Positions 17,594-27,725 of a stretch of DNA of 64,000 nt are shown here, piece by piece. Position 1 is the stretch's first letter. Each line of letters starts with the position of its first letter. The stretch is from NCBI GenBank assembly GCA_937926875.1, contig CALBAX010000136.1, positions 1 through 64,000 on the forward strand. The letters run 5' to 3'. A model generated the notes under the pieces. It did no database searches and was not told the DNA's origin. It was given only the letters and a program-made list of their open reading frames with translations. Origin of the DNA: an uncultured Desulfovibrio sp. (GTDB lineage: Bacteria > Desulfobacterota > Desulfovibrionia > Desulfovibrionales > Desulfovibrionaceae). A program made the translations under genes and the position numbers.

Positions 17594-18103
17594 CTAGTGC
17601 TGCAAGACCAGCAGACCAATACGGGCCAGACGCCCGTCTTCACTGCCGTGGGCACCACCGACACCGATACCGCCCACCACCACATCTTCCAGGACAACGG
17701 GCACACCGCCTTCCATAAGGGAAAAGTTGGGATCGAGATAGCGGATGTCCGAGGGGATGGAGCCATCCCGAACACCACGGGCGATGGCGACCGTCTCGCG
17801 CTTCTGGGAGGCCGCCGTGTAAGCCTTTTTGTAGCTGGCGTTGAGCGTATGCACGCCGGCCTGGTGGTCACGCAGCACAGCCAGTATCTGGCCGGAGCGG
17901 TCCACCACGGTCACGGTGACGGCCTGCCCGCTCTCCCGGGCCTCATGCATGACCACCTCTACCATGGCCTGGGCCTGTTCACCTGTCAGGACAGGCTCAT
18001 GCGCGATGGCGCCCACCGTCTCGTTTTCCTGTGCTACGGCCATGGCCGGAACCCCTCCCAGCAGCGTACCTGCCAGCAATGCAAGAAAAAAACGTTTGAA
18101 CAT
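17594..18103 (-). CDS. exported GlcG/HbpS-family (DUF336) protein
   Basis: A 169-residue protein with a signal peptide (MFKRFFLALLAGTLLGGVPAM, cleaved near AVAQE) and a GlcG/HbpS domain over about residues 35-165. The domain motifs are VTVVDRSGQILAVLR, the helix with YKKAYTAASQKRET, and a Gly-rich C-terminus VVGGIGVGG. The family includes heme-binding HbpS and proteins of unclear function next to oxidoreductases. The start at 18103 has AGGTG about 6 nt upstream. It lies directly upstream of katA on the same strand, 217 bp apart, with the palindrome between them, so a link to heme or peroxide is plausible but unproven. Confidence 0.87.
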   Translation of the reverse strand: MFKRFFLALLAGTLLGGVPAMAVAQENETVGAIAHEPVLTGEQAQAMVEVVMHEARESGQAVTVTVVDRSGQILAVLRDHQAGVHTLNASYKKAYTAASQKRETVAIARGVRDGSIPSDIRYLDPNFSLMEGGVPVVLEDVVVGGIGVGGAHGSEDGRLARIGLLVLQH

Positions 18104-18291
18104 GACGCACCTGCTTTTTCCCATCATATACAGGAAGGCGGGAGGACGTCAAAACGCCCGCTCCTGCCCTTTCTTTTTTGGCGTCGGCCTGTTATGCAGC
18201 ATTCCGGGATGCGTCCGCACGGATGCCTCCCCTCCCGCTGCCCCCGGACAGCCCACCAAGAAACGGCCGCTCTGCGGCCAGGAGGAATGCC

Positions 18292-19146
18292 ATGTCCAGT
18301 GAACCCGGTCTGCCCGCTGATACCCTGCGCATGGGCCGTATCGGCTACCTCAACGTCCTGCCCATCTATCATCCCCTGGAAGCGGGCATCATCCCCCACG
18401 ATTTCGAAATCATCTCCGGGCCGCCCGCCGTCCTCAACAACATGATGGCCCGGGGCGAGCTGCACATCTCCTCCAATTCCTGTTTCGAATACGCCATGCG
18501 TCCCGAGCGCTACCATCTGGTGGAGGACCTTTCCATCGGCTCCCACGGCAACGTGATGAGCGTGCTGCTCATGTCCCGCCGTCCTGTGGATCAACTGGGC
18601 GGCCAGACCATCCTTATCAGCGGCGAGACCCACACCTCCGTGGCCCTGCTGCGCCTGCTCATGAAAGACCACTACCACTGCGACGTGAACTACGTCACCG
18701 GCGCCGTCACCCCCACCCTGGGCACGGACAGGGCCCCTGAAGCCTTCCTGGCCATCGGGGACGAAGCCCTGCGCCTGCGCAACCATCCCGACTATCCCTA
18801 CCGTCTCGACCTGGCCGATGCCTGGGTGGAATGGACCGGCCTGCCCTTTATCTTCGGCGTTTGGGTGGTCAGCCACGATGCCGCGGAAAGGAAGCTCTTC
18901 CACAGCGACCCCGGCGCGCTCATGCGGCAGGGCCGGGACTGGGGCCTCTCCCACATGGACATCATCCTCGACCTCACCGGCCATGGCTGCCCCCTGTCCC
19001 GCGAGGAACTGACCGTCTATTACAACGAAGGCCTGACCTTCAGCCTGGGCGATCGCGAGCTGCAGGGCCTCAGCCTTTTCTACCGCAAGCTGGCCGACGC
19101 CCGCATGATCCCCGGCGTGCCGCCCCTGCGCTTTTTCCACATGTAG
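18292..19146 (+). CDS. mqnA: chorismate dehydratase MqnA
   Basis: Dehydrates chorismate to 3-[(1-carboxyvinyl)oxy]benzoate, the first step of the futalosine menaquinone route. The 284-residue protein has the MqnA hallmarks MGRIGYLNVLPIYHPLE near the N-terminus, SSNSCFEYAM, and LADAWVEWTGLPFIFGVWV, and lacks the SPCPNDT motif that marks MqnD. The ATG at 18292 follows a near-perfect AGGAGG at 18280. It is 3 kb from mqnC, separated by katA and the HbpS-like gene on the other strand, so it is its own transcription unit. Confidence 0.94.
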   Translation: MSSEPGLPADTLRMGRIGYLNVLPIYHPLEAGIIPHDFEIISGPPAVLNNMMARGELHISSNSCFEYAMRPERYHLVEDLSIGSHGNVMSVLLMSRRPVDQLGGQTILISGETHTSVALLRLLMKDHYHCDVNYVTGAVTPTLGTDRAPEAFLAIGDEALRLRNHPDYPYRLDLADAWVEWTGLPFIFGVWVVSHDAAERKLFHSDPGALMRQGRDWGLSHMDIILDLTGHGCPLSREELTVYYNEGLTFSLGDRELQGLSLFYRKLADARMIPGVPPLRFFHM

Positions 19147-19155
19147 ACAAGTTTT

Positions 19156-19275
19156 TTGGGGGAAGGAGGGACCTTGCCCTGCTGTCGATGCCCGTAGCTC
19201 CCTTCGTCGCAACGGGCACGGCCTGCGGCCGCCTTCGGTCGCCGGCTTGCGCGCAACGGTCCCTCCTTCCCCCAA
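19156..19275. repeat. inverted repeat with 18-bp arms and long loop after mqnA
   Basis: TTGGGGGAAGGAGGGACC at 19156-19173 is exactly complementary to GGTCCCTCCTTCCCCCAA at 19258-19275. The 84-nt interior contains CGGCCTGCGGCCGCC-like small palindromes. The left arm is preceded by CAAGTTTTTT, the same AAGTTTTTTGG edge seen in other copies of the 3'-end repeat family. Confidence 0.7.
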
Positions 19276-19417
19276 GCCTCCATCCTCCTCCCAACGCGCT
19301 TTATGCAGGAGGATGGACTCCCCGGTACGACGCCGGACAGCCCCCATTGCCGGTCCCCCGGCAAAAAAAGCCAAGACAAGCACGGCTCTCTGACAAAGAG
19401 GACTGCGCTCATGACAT

Positions 19418-19452
19418 AAAACGCGGAAGGCACTCTGCCCTCCGCGTTTTTG
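19418..19452 (+). terminator. intrinsic terminator downstream of mqnA
   Basis: AAAACGCGGA and TCCGCGTTTT form the stem, with an extra GGC/GCC pair towards the loop, followed by TTTTTG. It is about 270 nt beyond the mqnA stop. The A run on the left may also serve lon transcripts coming from the other side. Confidence 0.75.
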
Positions 19453-19519
19453 TTTTGTACCGGACATCTGTTCAAAGGTACGCTGCGCACGCAAGGTACG
19501 GTACGCCATACGCATCAAA

Positions 19520-19558
19520 GACAGGAAGAGGAAGGCAAAATGCCTTCCTCTTCCTGTC
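19520..19558. repeat. perfect 18-bp hairpin with AAA loop
   Basis: GACAGGAAGAGGAAGGCA, then AAA, then its exact reverse complement. Neither side has a T tract, so it is not a standard terminator. It lies between the mqnA terminator and the lon 3' palindrome. Confidence 0.8.
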
Positions 19559-19626
19559 GTCCCGGTCCACGGGACCGTGTCTTCTCCCCGCCGACCAGCG
19601 ACGGGGACCTGCGGCCCCACCTGAGA

Positions 19627-19684
19627 AAAGTTTTTTGGAAGGGGGGCGGGGGAGAACCTTTTGTCCACAAAAGGTTTCCCCCGC
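19627..19684 (-). repeat. GC-rich nested palindrome, 3'-end repeat family copy after lon
   Basis: Outer arms GCGGGGGA (19646-19653) and TCCCCCGC (19677-19684), inner 10-bp arms AACCTTTTGT and ACAAAAGGTT with a CC loop. On the lon strand the hairpin is followed by CCCCCCTTCCAAAAAACTTTT. Orientation relative to the gene end is the same as for the mqnC copy. It is probably the 3' end of the lon transcript. Confidence 0.75.
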
Positions 19685-19709
19685 TCAAATCCCCTCCCCT
19701 GCTGTCATC

Positions 19710-22151
<2,442 letters not shown>

Positions 22152-22228
22152 AGTGTACCTCGTAAAAGGGCCGCGCGGGCGGCCCGCTCAGCCGTCGGGA
22201 CGGCCGGGCCGGATGGCCCCGTATATCG

Positions 22229-22285
22229 TTGAAAGGGGAAGGATCCCTTCTGCCTGCGGCAAAAGCGGATGCTTCCCCCCTTTCA
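22229..22285. repeat. inverted repeat between clpX and lon
   Basis: TTGAAAGGGGAAG at 22229-22241 is nearly complementary to GCTTCCCCCCTTTCAG at 22270-22285, differing by two extra bases in the G/C run. It lies in the lon leader or clpX trailer. It could be part of a clpX terminator or a heat-shock control region; no CIRCE element or clear sigma32 promoter was found. Confidence 0.4.
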
Positions 22286-22385
22286 GATCGTGTGACAGCC
22301 TGCCCGGGGGCAGGCCCCGGCAAGGTGCGACCGGCAGCGGCAGGCGGGAGCGTCTCCGCGCCGTACGGCCATGCCGGAAGCCGGG

Positions 22386-23663
22386 CTAGTTCAGGCTGGC
22401 ATCGGCAGCGGCGCCTTCCGCGCTTTCGTCATACAGCAGCACCGGCTCCTTGCCCTTTTCGATGACGGCCCGGTTGATGAGGCATTCCTTGACGCCGGGC
22501 ATGGAGGGCAGGCGGAACATGATGTCCAGCATGGTGCGCTCCATGACGTTGCGCAGGCCGCGCGCGCCGGTCTTGCGCTCGATGGCCCGGGCCGCGATGG
22601 ACTTGAGGGCATTGGGCGTAAAGCGCAGATGCACGTGATCCAGTTCGAACAGCTTCTGGTACTGGCGCACCAGGGCGTTCTTGGGCTCGGTCAGGATGCG
22701 CACCAGATCGTCCTCGTCCAGGTCGTCCACATGGGTGATGATGGGGATACGGCCCACGAATTCGGGGATCAGGCCGAACTTCACCAGATCCTGGGGCTGG
22801 ATCTTTTCCAGCAGCTCGCCCAGGGGCATTTCCTTCTTGGAGCAGACCTGGGCGCCGAAGCCCATGGAGCTGCCGCTCATGCGGGAGCCCACGATCTTGT
22901 CCAGGCCCACGAAGGCACCGCCCACGATGAACAGGATATTGCTGGTATCCATGCGGATGAATTCCTGCTGGGGATGCTTGCGGCCGCCCTTGGGCGGGAT
23001 GTTGGCCTCGGTGCCTTCGATGATCTTGAGCAGGGCCTGCTGCACGCCTTCGCCGGACACGTCGCGGGTGATGGAAGGGCCGTCGCTCTTGCGGGAGATC
23101 TTGTCGATCTCGTCGATGTAGATGATGCCCTTGCTGGCGGCTTCGATGTCGTAGTCGGCATTCTGCAACAGCTGCACCAGGATGTTCTCCACATCCTCGC
23201 CCACGTAACCGGCTTCGGTCAGGGTCGTGGCGTCGGCGATGGCAAAGGGCACGCGCAGCACCTTGGCCAGGGTCTTGGCCAGCAGGGTCTTGCCGCTGCC
23301 GGAGGGCCCCACCAGCAGGATGTTGCTCTTTTCCAGCTCCACGTCGTCGCCCAGGGCATCGGCGAAAAAGACGCGCTTGTAGTGGTTGTGCACGGCCACG
23401 GAAAGGATCTTTTTGGCCTCGGTCTGGCCGATGACATATTCATCCAGGCGGGCCTTGATCTCCTGCGGCGAGAGCAGGCGCTCGTCGGCCTCCTCCACCT
23501 GCTGCTGGACCTTGTCGCGGGCGATGATGTCGCCGCAGGCGCGCACGCAGTTGTCGCAGATGCAGGCATTGTCCTGCACGATAAGGTTGTTCACCTCCAG
23601 CTCGCTGCGTCCGCAGAAGGAGCAGCGCAGCGGTTCCTGTCCGGAATTCTTGCTGTTGGACAT
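22386..23663 (-). CDS. clpX: ATP-dependent Clp protease ATP-binding subunit ClpX
   Basis: A 425-residue AAA+ unfoldase that feeds substrates to ClpP. The N-terminal zinc-binding domain has Cys14-x2-Cys17 and Cys34-x1-Cys36-x2-Cys39, of which 14, 17, 36 and 39 fit the ClpX C4 zinc site. Walker A is GPSGSGKT, Walker B IIYIDEIDK, and GYVGEDVE and RGLRNVME match the ClpX family. The ClpP-contacting IGF-type loop region follows the usual pattern around residue 270. Three bases separate it from the upstream clpP stop, so the two are in one operon. Confidence 0.98.
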   Translation of the reverse strand: MSNSKNSGQEPLRCSFCGRSELEVNNLIVQDNACICDNCVRACGDIIARDKVQQQVEEADERLLSPQEIKARLDEYVIGQTEAKKILSVAVHNHYKRVFFADALGDDVELEKSNILLVGPSGSGKTLLAKTLAKVLRVPFAIADATTLTEAGYVGEDVENILVQLLQNADYDIEAASKGIIYIDEIDKISRKSDGPSITRDVSGEGVQQALLKIIEGTEANIPPKGGRKHPQQEFIRMDTSNILFIVGGAFVGLDKIVGSRMSGSSMGFGAQVCSKKEMPLGELLEKIQPQDLVKFGLIPEFVGRIPIITHVDDLDEDDLVRILTEPKNALVRQYQKLFELDHVHLRFTPNALKSIAARAIERKTGARGLRNVMERTMLDIMFRLPSMPGVKECLINRAVIEKGKEPVLLYDESAEGAAADASLN

Positions 23664-23666
23664 AGA

Positions 23667-24269
23667 CTAGTTTTTCTCCGTCATATCGCTGCGCGATACC
23701 AGTACCCGGTCGATGATGCCGAATTCGAGGGCCTGCTCGGGGGTGAGGAAATTGTCCCGTTCCGTGGCCCGCACCACCTCGTCATAGCTCTTGCCGGTGT
23801 TCTCGGCCAGCATGGTGTTCAGGCGTTCCTTGATGCGCAGCATCTCGCGGGCGTGGATGTCCACATCCGTGGCCTGCCCCTGGAAGCCGCCCAGCGGCTG
23901 GTGGATCATGATCTGGCTGTTGGGCAGCGCGTAGCGCATGCCCTTCTGCCCGGCAGCCAGCAAAAATGCCCCCATGCTGGCGGCCCGGCCCATGCACACC
24001 GTGCTGACGGGCGCGGTGATGTAACGCATGGTGTCGTAGATGGCCAGACCGGCGGTCACGGAACCGCCGGGAGAATTGATGTACAGGTTGATCTCCTTCT
24101 CCGGATCCTGGGATTCCAGGAACAGGAGCTGGGCGCAGACAAGGGAGGCCACGGTGTCGTTCACTTCGCTGCCCAGCAGGATGATGCGATCCTTGAGCAG
24201 GCGGGAATAAATATCATAGGCACGTTCGGAACGGCCCGTGGTTTCGATGACCATGGGGACGAGGGACAT
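23667..24269 (-). CDS. clpP: ATP-dependent Clp protease proteolytic subunit ClpP
   Basis: A 200-residue serine peptidase forming the barrel-shaped ClpP tetradecamer. The catalytic triad is Ser98 (GRAASMGAF), His123 (IMIHQPLGG) and Asp172 (ERDNFLTPEQA). The ATG at 24269 is used because GAGAGG lies about 5 nt upstream and MSLVPMVIETTGRSERAYDIYSRLL is the canonical N-terminus; a longer open frame upstream has no support. It sits between tig and clpX. Confidence 0.98.
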   Translation of the reverse strand: MSLVPMVIETTGRSERAYDIYSRLLKDRIILLGSEVNDTVASLVCAQLLFLESQDPEKEINLYINSPGGSVTAGLAIYDTMRYITAPVSTVCMGRAASMGAFLLAAGQKGMRYALPNSQIMIHQPLGGFQGQATDVDIHAREMLRIKERLNTMLAENTGKSYDEVVRATERDNFLTPEQALEFGIIDRVLVSRSDMTEKN

Positions 24270-24380
24270 GAAAACCTCTCTGTGAGTTAAACCGTATAAA
24301 TTCGACGCCGCCGCGACGGGGAAACCGCCGCGGCGTACGTCAAAAGCGGACGACGAAGCGTCGCCGGAAAGGTGCGGGAA

Positions 24381-24404
24381 ATGTCTGCACCATGGTGCAG
24401 ACAT
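24381..24404. repeat. perfect 24-bp palindrome between tig and clpP
   Basis: ATGTCTGCACCA and its exact mirror TGGTGCAGACAT form a perfect palindrome 8 bp after the tig stop. On the tig strand it is followed only by TTTCCC. It may be a partial terminator, an mRNA-stabilising hairpin or a dimeric-regulator site controlling clpP. Confidence 0.7.
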
Positions 24405-24412
24405 GGCTCGCT

Positions 24413-25735
24413 TTAGTTGTTTTCTTCAGTCTTTTCAGCAGGCTTGGGATCAACTTCCTTCACCTGGGCCTTGGCGTAGACGGCGTCCATGGCCTTGTCG
24501 GCCAAGATGCGGTCACGCAGGGTGAAGATCATGCCGCTCTTTTCATAGGCTTCGCGCACCTGCTTGAAGTCTTCACCGCTGCGCATGCACAGCTGGTAGA
24601 GCTGGGCATTGACTTCCTGTTCGTTCACGTCCAGGCCTTCCTTCTTGGCGATGGCCAGCAGCAGCACCTGCATGCGGGTGATCTCTTCGGCCTGGGGCTG
24701 GACTTCCTTCAGCAGTTCTTCTTCGGTCTTGCCCAGGGAATCCAGGCTCTTGCCCTGGCGTTCCATGCGGGCGCGCATGTCGGCCAGCAGGGTACGGGCC
24801 TGCACGTCCACCATGCTGGGCGGCAGTTCGAATTCCACCATCTTCACCAGCTTGTCCAGCATGGACTTCTGGGCGGACCCCTTGTTCAGGTTGTAACGGC
24901 TGGAGCGGTAGCTCTCGCGGATGCCGGCCTTGAGCTTTTCCACGTTTTCCACGCCCACGGCCTTGGCAAGTTCGTCATCCACGGCGGGCAGCTGACGTTC
25001 CTTGATGGCATGCACCTTGACCTTCATGGTCACGGTCTTGCCGGCCAGGTCCTTGGCCAGGAAATCTTCGGGGAAGGTGATGTCGCCTTCGGCTTCGCAA
25101 CCCAGCTTGATGGTCTTGACCAGGTTTTCGAAATCTTCCAGGGCCTGCTTCTCGCCCAGGGCCAGATCGAAGCCGTCAGCCTTGATGCCTTCCAGGGGCT
25201 GGCCGTTTTCGTAGGCGCAGAAGTCGATGTTGGCCACCTGGCCGTCCACGGCCGGGCCGTCGCCGTCCACGGGCACCAGCTTGGCGCGGTCGCGGCGGAT
25301 GCGTTCCACCACTTCTTCCACTTCGGCGTCGTCCACGATGGTCTTTTCCTGCTCCACTTCCATGCCTTCGTAGGGGGGCAGATCGAAGGTGGGCAGCACT
25401 TCGAACTCGATGCTGTAGTTCATGCCCTTGCCGCGTTCCATGACCGGATCGCCGTCCACCATGTTGATGCCGGAGACGGGGGTCACGTCCAGCTTGGACA
25501 TCACTTCATTGATGTGCACGTTGACGAGGTCCTGACGGGCCTCTTCGTAGATGCGGTCGCGGAAACGCTGTTCGATGACGGAAGCGGGCACCTTGCCCTT
25601 GCGGAAGCCGTCGATCTGTACAGACGTCTTGTACAGGGCGACAGCGCCCATGATGGCGGCTTCCACTTCCTTGGGATCAGTGGTGATGGCAACCTTTTTC
25701 TTGACCGGGGACAAATCTTCAACAGTATATTCCAC
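24413..25735 (-). CDS. tig: trigger factor
   Basis: A 440-residue ribosome-associated chaperone and peptidyl-prolyl isomerase. It has the N-terminal ribosome-binding domain with the signature FRKGKVPASVIEQRF, the FKBP-type domain (DGDGPAVDGQVANIDFCAYENG) in the middle, and the helical C-terminal domain. The start is GTG at 25735 with AAAGGAG 6 nt upstream. It heads the tig-clpP-clpX-lon cluster, a common bacterial arrangement. A candidate promoter lies about 220 nt upstream. Confidence 0.97.
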   Translation of the reverse strand: MEYTVEDLSPVKKKVAITTDPKEVEAAIMGAVALYKTSVQIDGFRKGKVPASVIEQRFRDRIYEEARQDLVNVHINEVMSKLDVTPVSGINMVDGDPVMERGKGMNYSIEFEVLPTFDLPPYEGMEVEQEKTIVDDAEVEEVVERIRRDRAKLVPVDGDGPAVDGQVANIDFCAYENGQPLEGIKADGFDLALGEKQALEDFENLVKTIKLGCEAEGDITFPEDFLAKDLAGKTVTMKVKVHAIKERQLPAVDDELAKAVGVENVEKLKAGIRESYRSSRYNLNKGSAQKSMLDKLVKMVEFELPPSMVDVQARTLLADMRARMERQGKSLDSLGKTEEELLKEVQPQAEEITRMQVLLLAIAKKEGLDVNEQEVNAQLYQLCMRSGEDFKQVREAYEKSGMIFTLRDRILADKAMDAVYAKAQVKEVDPKPAEKTEENN

Positions 25736-25964
25736 GAGGCGCTCCTTTAACGAAAAGTCTCTTTTTTCCGCCGCGCCCCGGGATGTCCCGAAGACGACCG
25801 CGACCTGGGCCGCACGGCAGTTCTATGGATGATGATGCGGCACAGGGCACGCATCATCCGGCATGGCGAGCGACTCGCCAGCCGCGACAATCGCTTCTCA
25901 TAGCCCAAAGAAGGGCGGATTTCAAGCAGCAGGACGCCGGTCTCCCGGCAGCTCTCTGCTGCCA

Positions 25965-25992
25965 AAGATAAGTATGGAAGCGTGCCGGTCAA
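25965..25992 (-). promoter_or_regulatory. candidate sigma70 promoter for tig
   Basis: On the minus strand TTGACC (25987-25992), 16-bp spacer, TATCTT (25965-25970). A start near 25958 would give a leader of about 220 nt. Confidence 0.4.
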
Positions 25993-26266
25993 GATGAAAA
26001 GCGTTCCTTTGGCGAAACAATGGAGAAGGAGGATGGAGGACCGCAGGCACAGGGCAGGGGGAGGGATGGAGCCTGGCAACGGCCTGGCGCAGTATCGCCC
26101 GCTGTGGCCCGGTGAGGAAGGCTGGCCGGGCAATACCCCCGGCACTGGCCGACCCCAGGACGGATATGGAGGGATCATCCAGCTCCGCGGCAAGAGGGCG
26201 GGATGCGGGGAGAGCTCCGTTTCCCCCTGCCAGGGCCATGGAAAGGCATTTGGCAGAGCCAGGCCC

Positions 26267-26308
26267 AAAAACAAGGACGTCCCACAGCCATGCCGGGGAC
26301 GTCCTTGC
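26267..26308 (-). terminator. intrinsic terminator of the tRNA-Leu transcript
   Basis: On the minus strand GCAAGGACGTCC and GGACGTCCTTG form an 11-bp stem followed by TTTTTG, starting 6 nt after the tRNA CCA end. Confidence 0.85.
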
Positions 26309-26314
26309 AAATTC

Positions 26315-26398
26315 TGGTGCGAGAGACGGGACTTGAACCCGTATGGATAAACCGCTGGATTCTAAGTCCAGTGCGTCTACCAATTCCGCCACTCTCGC
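26315..26398 (-). tRNA. tRNA-Leu (anticodon UAG)
   Basis: An 84-nt tRNA with the acceptor stem GCGAGAG/CTCTCGC, D-arm containing AATTGGTAGAC, anticodon stem CTGGA/TCCAG with loop CTTAGAA (anticodon TAG, genomic 26362-26364), a long class II variable arm, T-arm with GGTTCAAGTCC, discriminator A and encoded CCA. Long variable arm plus UAG anticodon identify leucine. Confidence 0.97.
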
Positions 26399-26408
26399 AA
26401 AGATTGCT

Positions 26409-26437
26409 CTTCTACCACAGACACCGCTTTACCGCAA
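26409..26437 (-). promoter_or_regulatory. promoter of tRNA-Leu
   Basis: On the minus strand TTGCGG (26432-26437), exactly 17 bp, TAGAAG (26409-26414), 10 bp before the tRNA 5' end. The -10 box and spacing equal those before tRNA-Thr and rpsJ. Confidence 0.6.
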
Positions 26438-26567
26438 GCCTCGGCCAGCCCTTCCCTCAGTACCGGACAGCAGGAGAAGCGGGGGCCGGCAACAGGAACA
26501 CTGAGGGGCGCTGTCCTAGCTCATGGAGAGCTGACGGGAGTGCTCTCTGCCGATGCCCTTCCCTCCC

Positions 26568-26665
26568 AAGGCAACACATTTGGGGAGGAAGGAGAGCCTG
26601 GGGAAAAGGAGAGCTTTGGAGAGGATAAAAGAGAGGCCCTTCTCTCCCGGGCCCTCCCCCCCCCA
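26568..26665 (-). repeat. degenerate GC-rich 3'-end repeat after selD
   Basis: Directly after the selD stop, the minus strand reads a G9 run, GGGCCC, GGGAGAGAAGGGCCTCTC, then CTCTCCAAAGCTCTCC and CCTCCCCAAA. The purine-then-pyrimidine layout ending in CCAAA resembles the lon and mqnC copies, with poorer symmetry. It probably includes the selD transcript end. Confidence 0.4.
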
Positions 26666-26666
26666 G

Positions 26667-27725
26667 CTAGCGCAAGAGCAAAGACTTGCCGTCGGGGCGC
26701 GCCTCCAGCACCTCGCCGATCTCCACGGCCATCTCGCCCCTGGCCTCCAGCCAGTCGCGTACCATGGGCATCTCGTCGCCCGGTACGGCCAGCACGATGC
26801 CGCCCGAAGTCTGGGCATCGAACACGATGCTTTCCACAGCCTCGTCCACCGAAGGCGCCACATCCACGGCCGGGGCGCAGTGGGTACGGTTCAGATGGCT
26901 GCCCGCCGGGATGAGGCCCATGCGGGCATACTCCAGAGCGTGGGGCAGCAGCGGCAGGGCCTCCGTCTGCAACGACACGCAGACACCCGAGGCCTGCGCC
27001 ATCTCCAGCAGGTGCCCGCCCAGGCCAAAACCGGTGATGTCCGTGGCGGCCGGGATGCGGAAACGGGCGATGGCCTCTCCGGGAATACGGTTGAGACGGC
27101 CGCACCAGCGCTGCAACAGCGCCTCGCTCTCCTCGTGATCGTCCCAGCGCGCCTTGATACCGGTGGCCAGGATGCCCGTGCCCAGCGGTTTGGTCAGCAG
27201 CAAGCGCAGGCCGGGCCGCAACCTGTCATTGGCGGCCACATGCTCAGGGTCGATGATGCCGGTCACGGCCATGCCATACTTGAGCTCATCGTCCTGTACC
27301 GTGTGCCCGCCGGCCAGCACGGCCCCGGCTTCTTCCAGGGCATCCATACCGCCGCGCAAAATATTGGTCAGGATATGTTCGGGATCGTGCTCGGTGAGGC
27401 AGGCCGGGAAAAAAGCCACATTCATGGCGCACCAGGGCTGTCCGCCCAGGGCATAGACATCCGACAGGGCATTGCAGGCCGCGATACGGCCGAACCAGAA
27501 AGCATCGTTGACGATGGGCGCCAGGATGTCCACGGTCTGCACGATGGCCTTGCCCGCGGGCATGCGCACCACCACGGCGTCCTCGTTACGGGCGCGCCCG
27601 GCGATGACCCGCTGTTCCAGATCCGACGATCCCCGGGGCGCAAGGCCCCGCAAAAGCTGCTCCAGGGCCCCTGGAGCCATTTTTGCCGCTCAGCCGGCGG
27701 CCCGGGCCTTTTCCAGCAACTTCAT
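26667..27725 (-). CDS. selD: selenide, water dikinase SelD, with selenocysteine at residue 12 (in-frame UGA)
   Basis: Makes selenophosphate from selenide and ATP, the selenium donor for selenocysteine. The uninterrupted frame starts only at 27680, which would lack the catalytic N-terminus. Reading on through a TGA at 27690-27692 reaches ATG 27725 with GAGG about 6 nt upstream, giving MKLLEKARAAG-U-AAKMAPG. This matches the family's catalytic Cys/Sec-x2-Lys site (Sec12, Lys15), as Cys17-x2-Lys20 in the E. coli enzyme. Downstream motifs fit: DILAPIVND, NALSDVYALGG, AGGHTVQDDELKYG and TDITGFGLGGH. A SECIS-like hairpin starts 3 nt after the UGA. The full protein is 352 residues. Automatic annotation would call this gene truncated. 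Confidence 0.93.
27650..27686 (-). promoter_or_regulatory. SECIS-like hairpin directing UGA decoding in selD
   Basis: On the mRNA, lower stem GCAAAA/TTTTGC and upper stem GCTCCAGG/CCTGGAGC with a 3-nt GGC apical loop, separated by 3-nt internal loops ATG and AGC. It begins 3 nt after the UGA, the position used by bacterial SECIS elements, which bind SelB. Its loop G residues resemble those of known elements, but no bulged U was identified. Confidence 0.75.

Larger units (their letters stand above)
19147..19709. other. 563-bp intergenic region rich in inverted repeats, between mqnA and lon
   Basis: No gene is seen. Four separate inverted repeats fill most of it: a wide-loop pair at 19156-19275, a T-tailed hairpin at 19418-19452, an 18-bp perfect hairpin at 19520-19558 and a nested palindrome at 19627-19684. 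Each is listed separately. Confidence 0.6.
25736..26314. other. 579-bp region between tig and tRNA-Leu: tig leader and tRNA terminator
   Basis: No protein gene is supported. It contains a candidate tig promoter at 25965-25992, a small leader hairpin (GGCAGC/GCTGCC near 25948-25963) and the tRNA-Leu terminator at 26267-26308. The rest (about 26000-26260) shows nothing recognisable. Confidence 0.5.

Noticed and set aside
22152..22385. CIRCE element or sigma32 promoter before lon
   Set aside because: No TTAGCACTC/GAGTGCTAA pair; the inverted repeat there has the wrong sequence and spacing.
26667..27680. selD as a truncated or decayed gene starting at 27680
   Set aside because: The upstream UGA is followed by a SECIS-like hairpin and preceded by conserved sequence and a ribosome binding site, so selenocysteine is the better reading.
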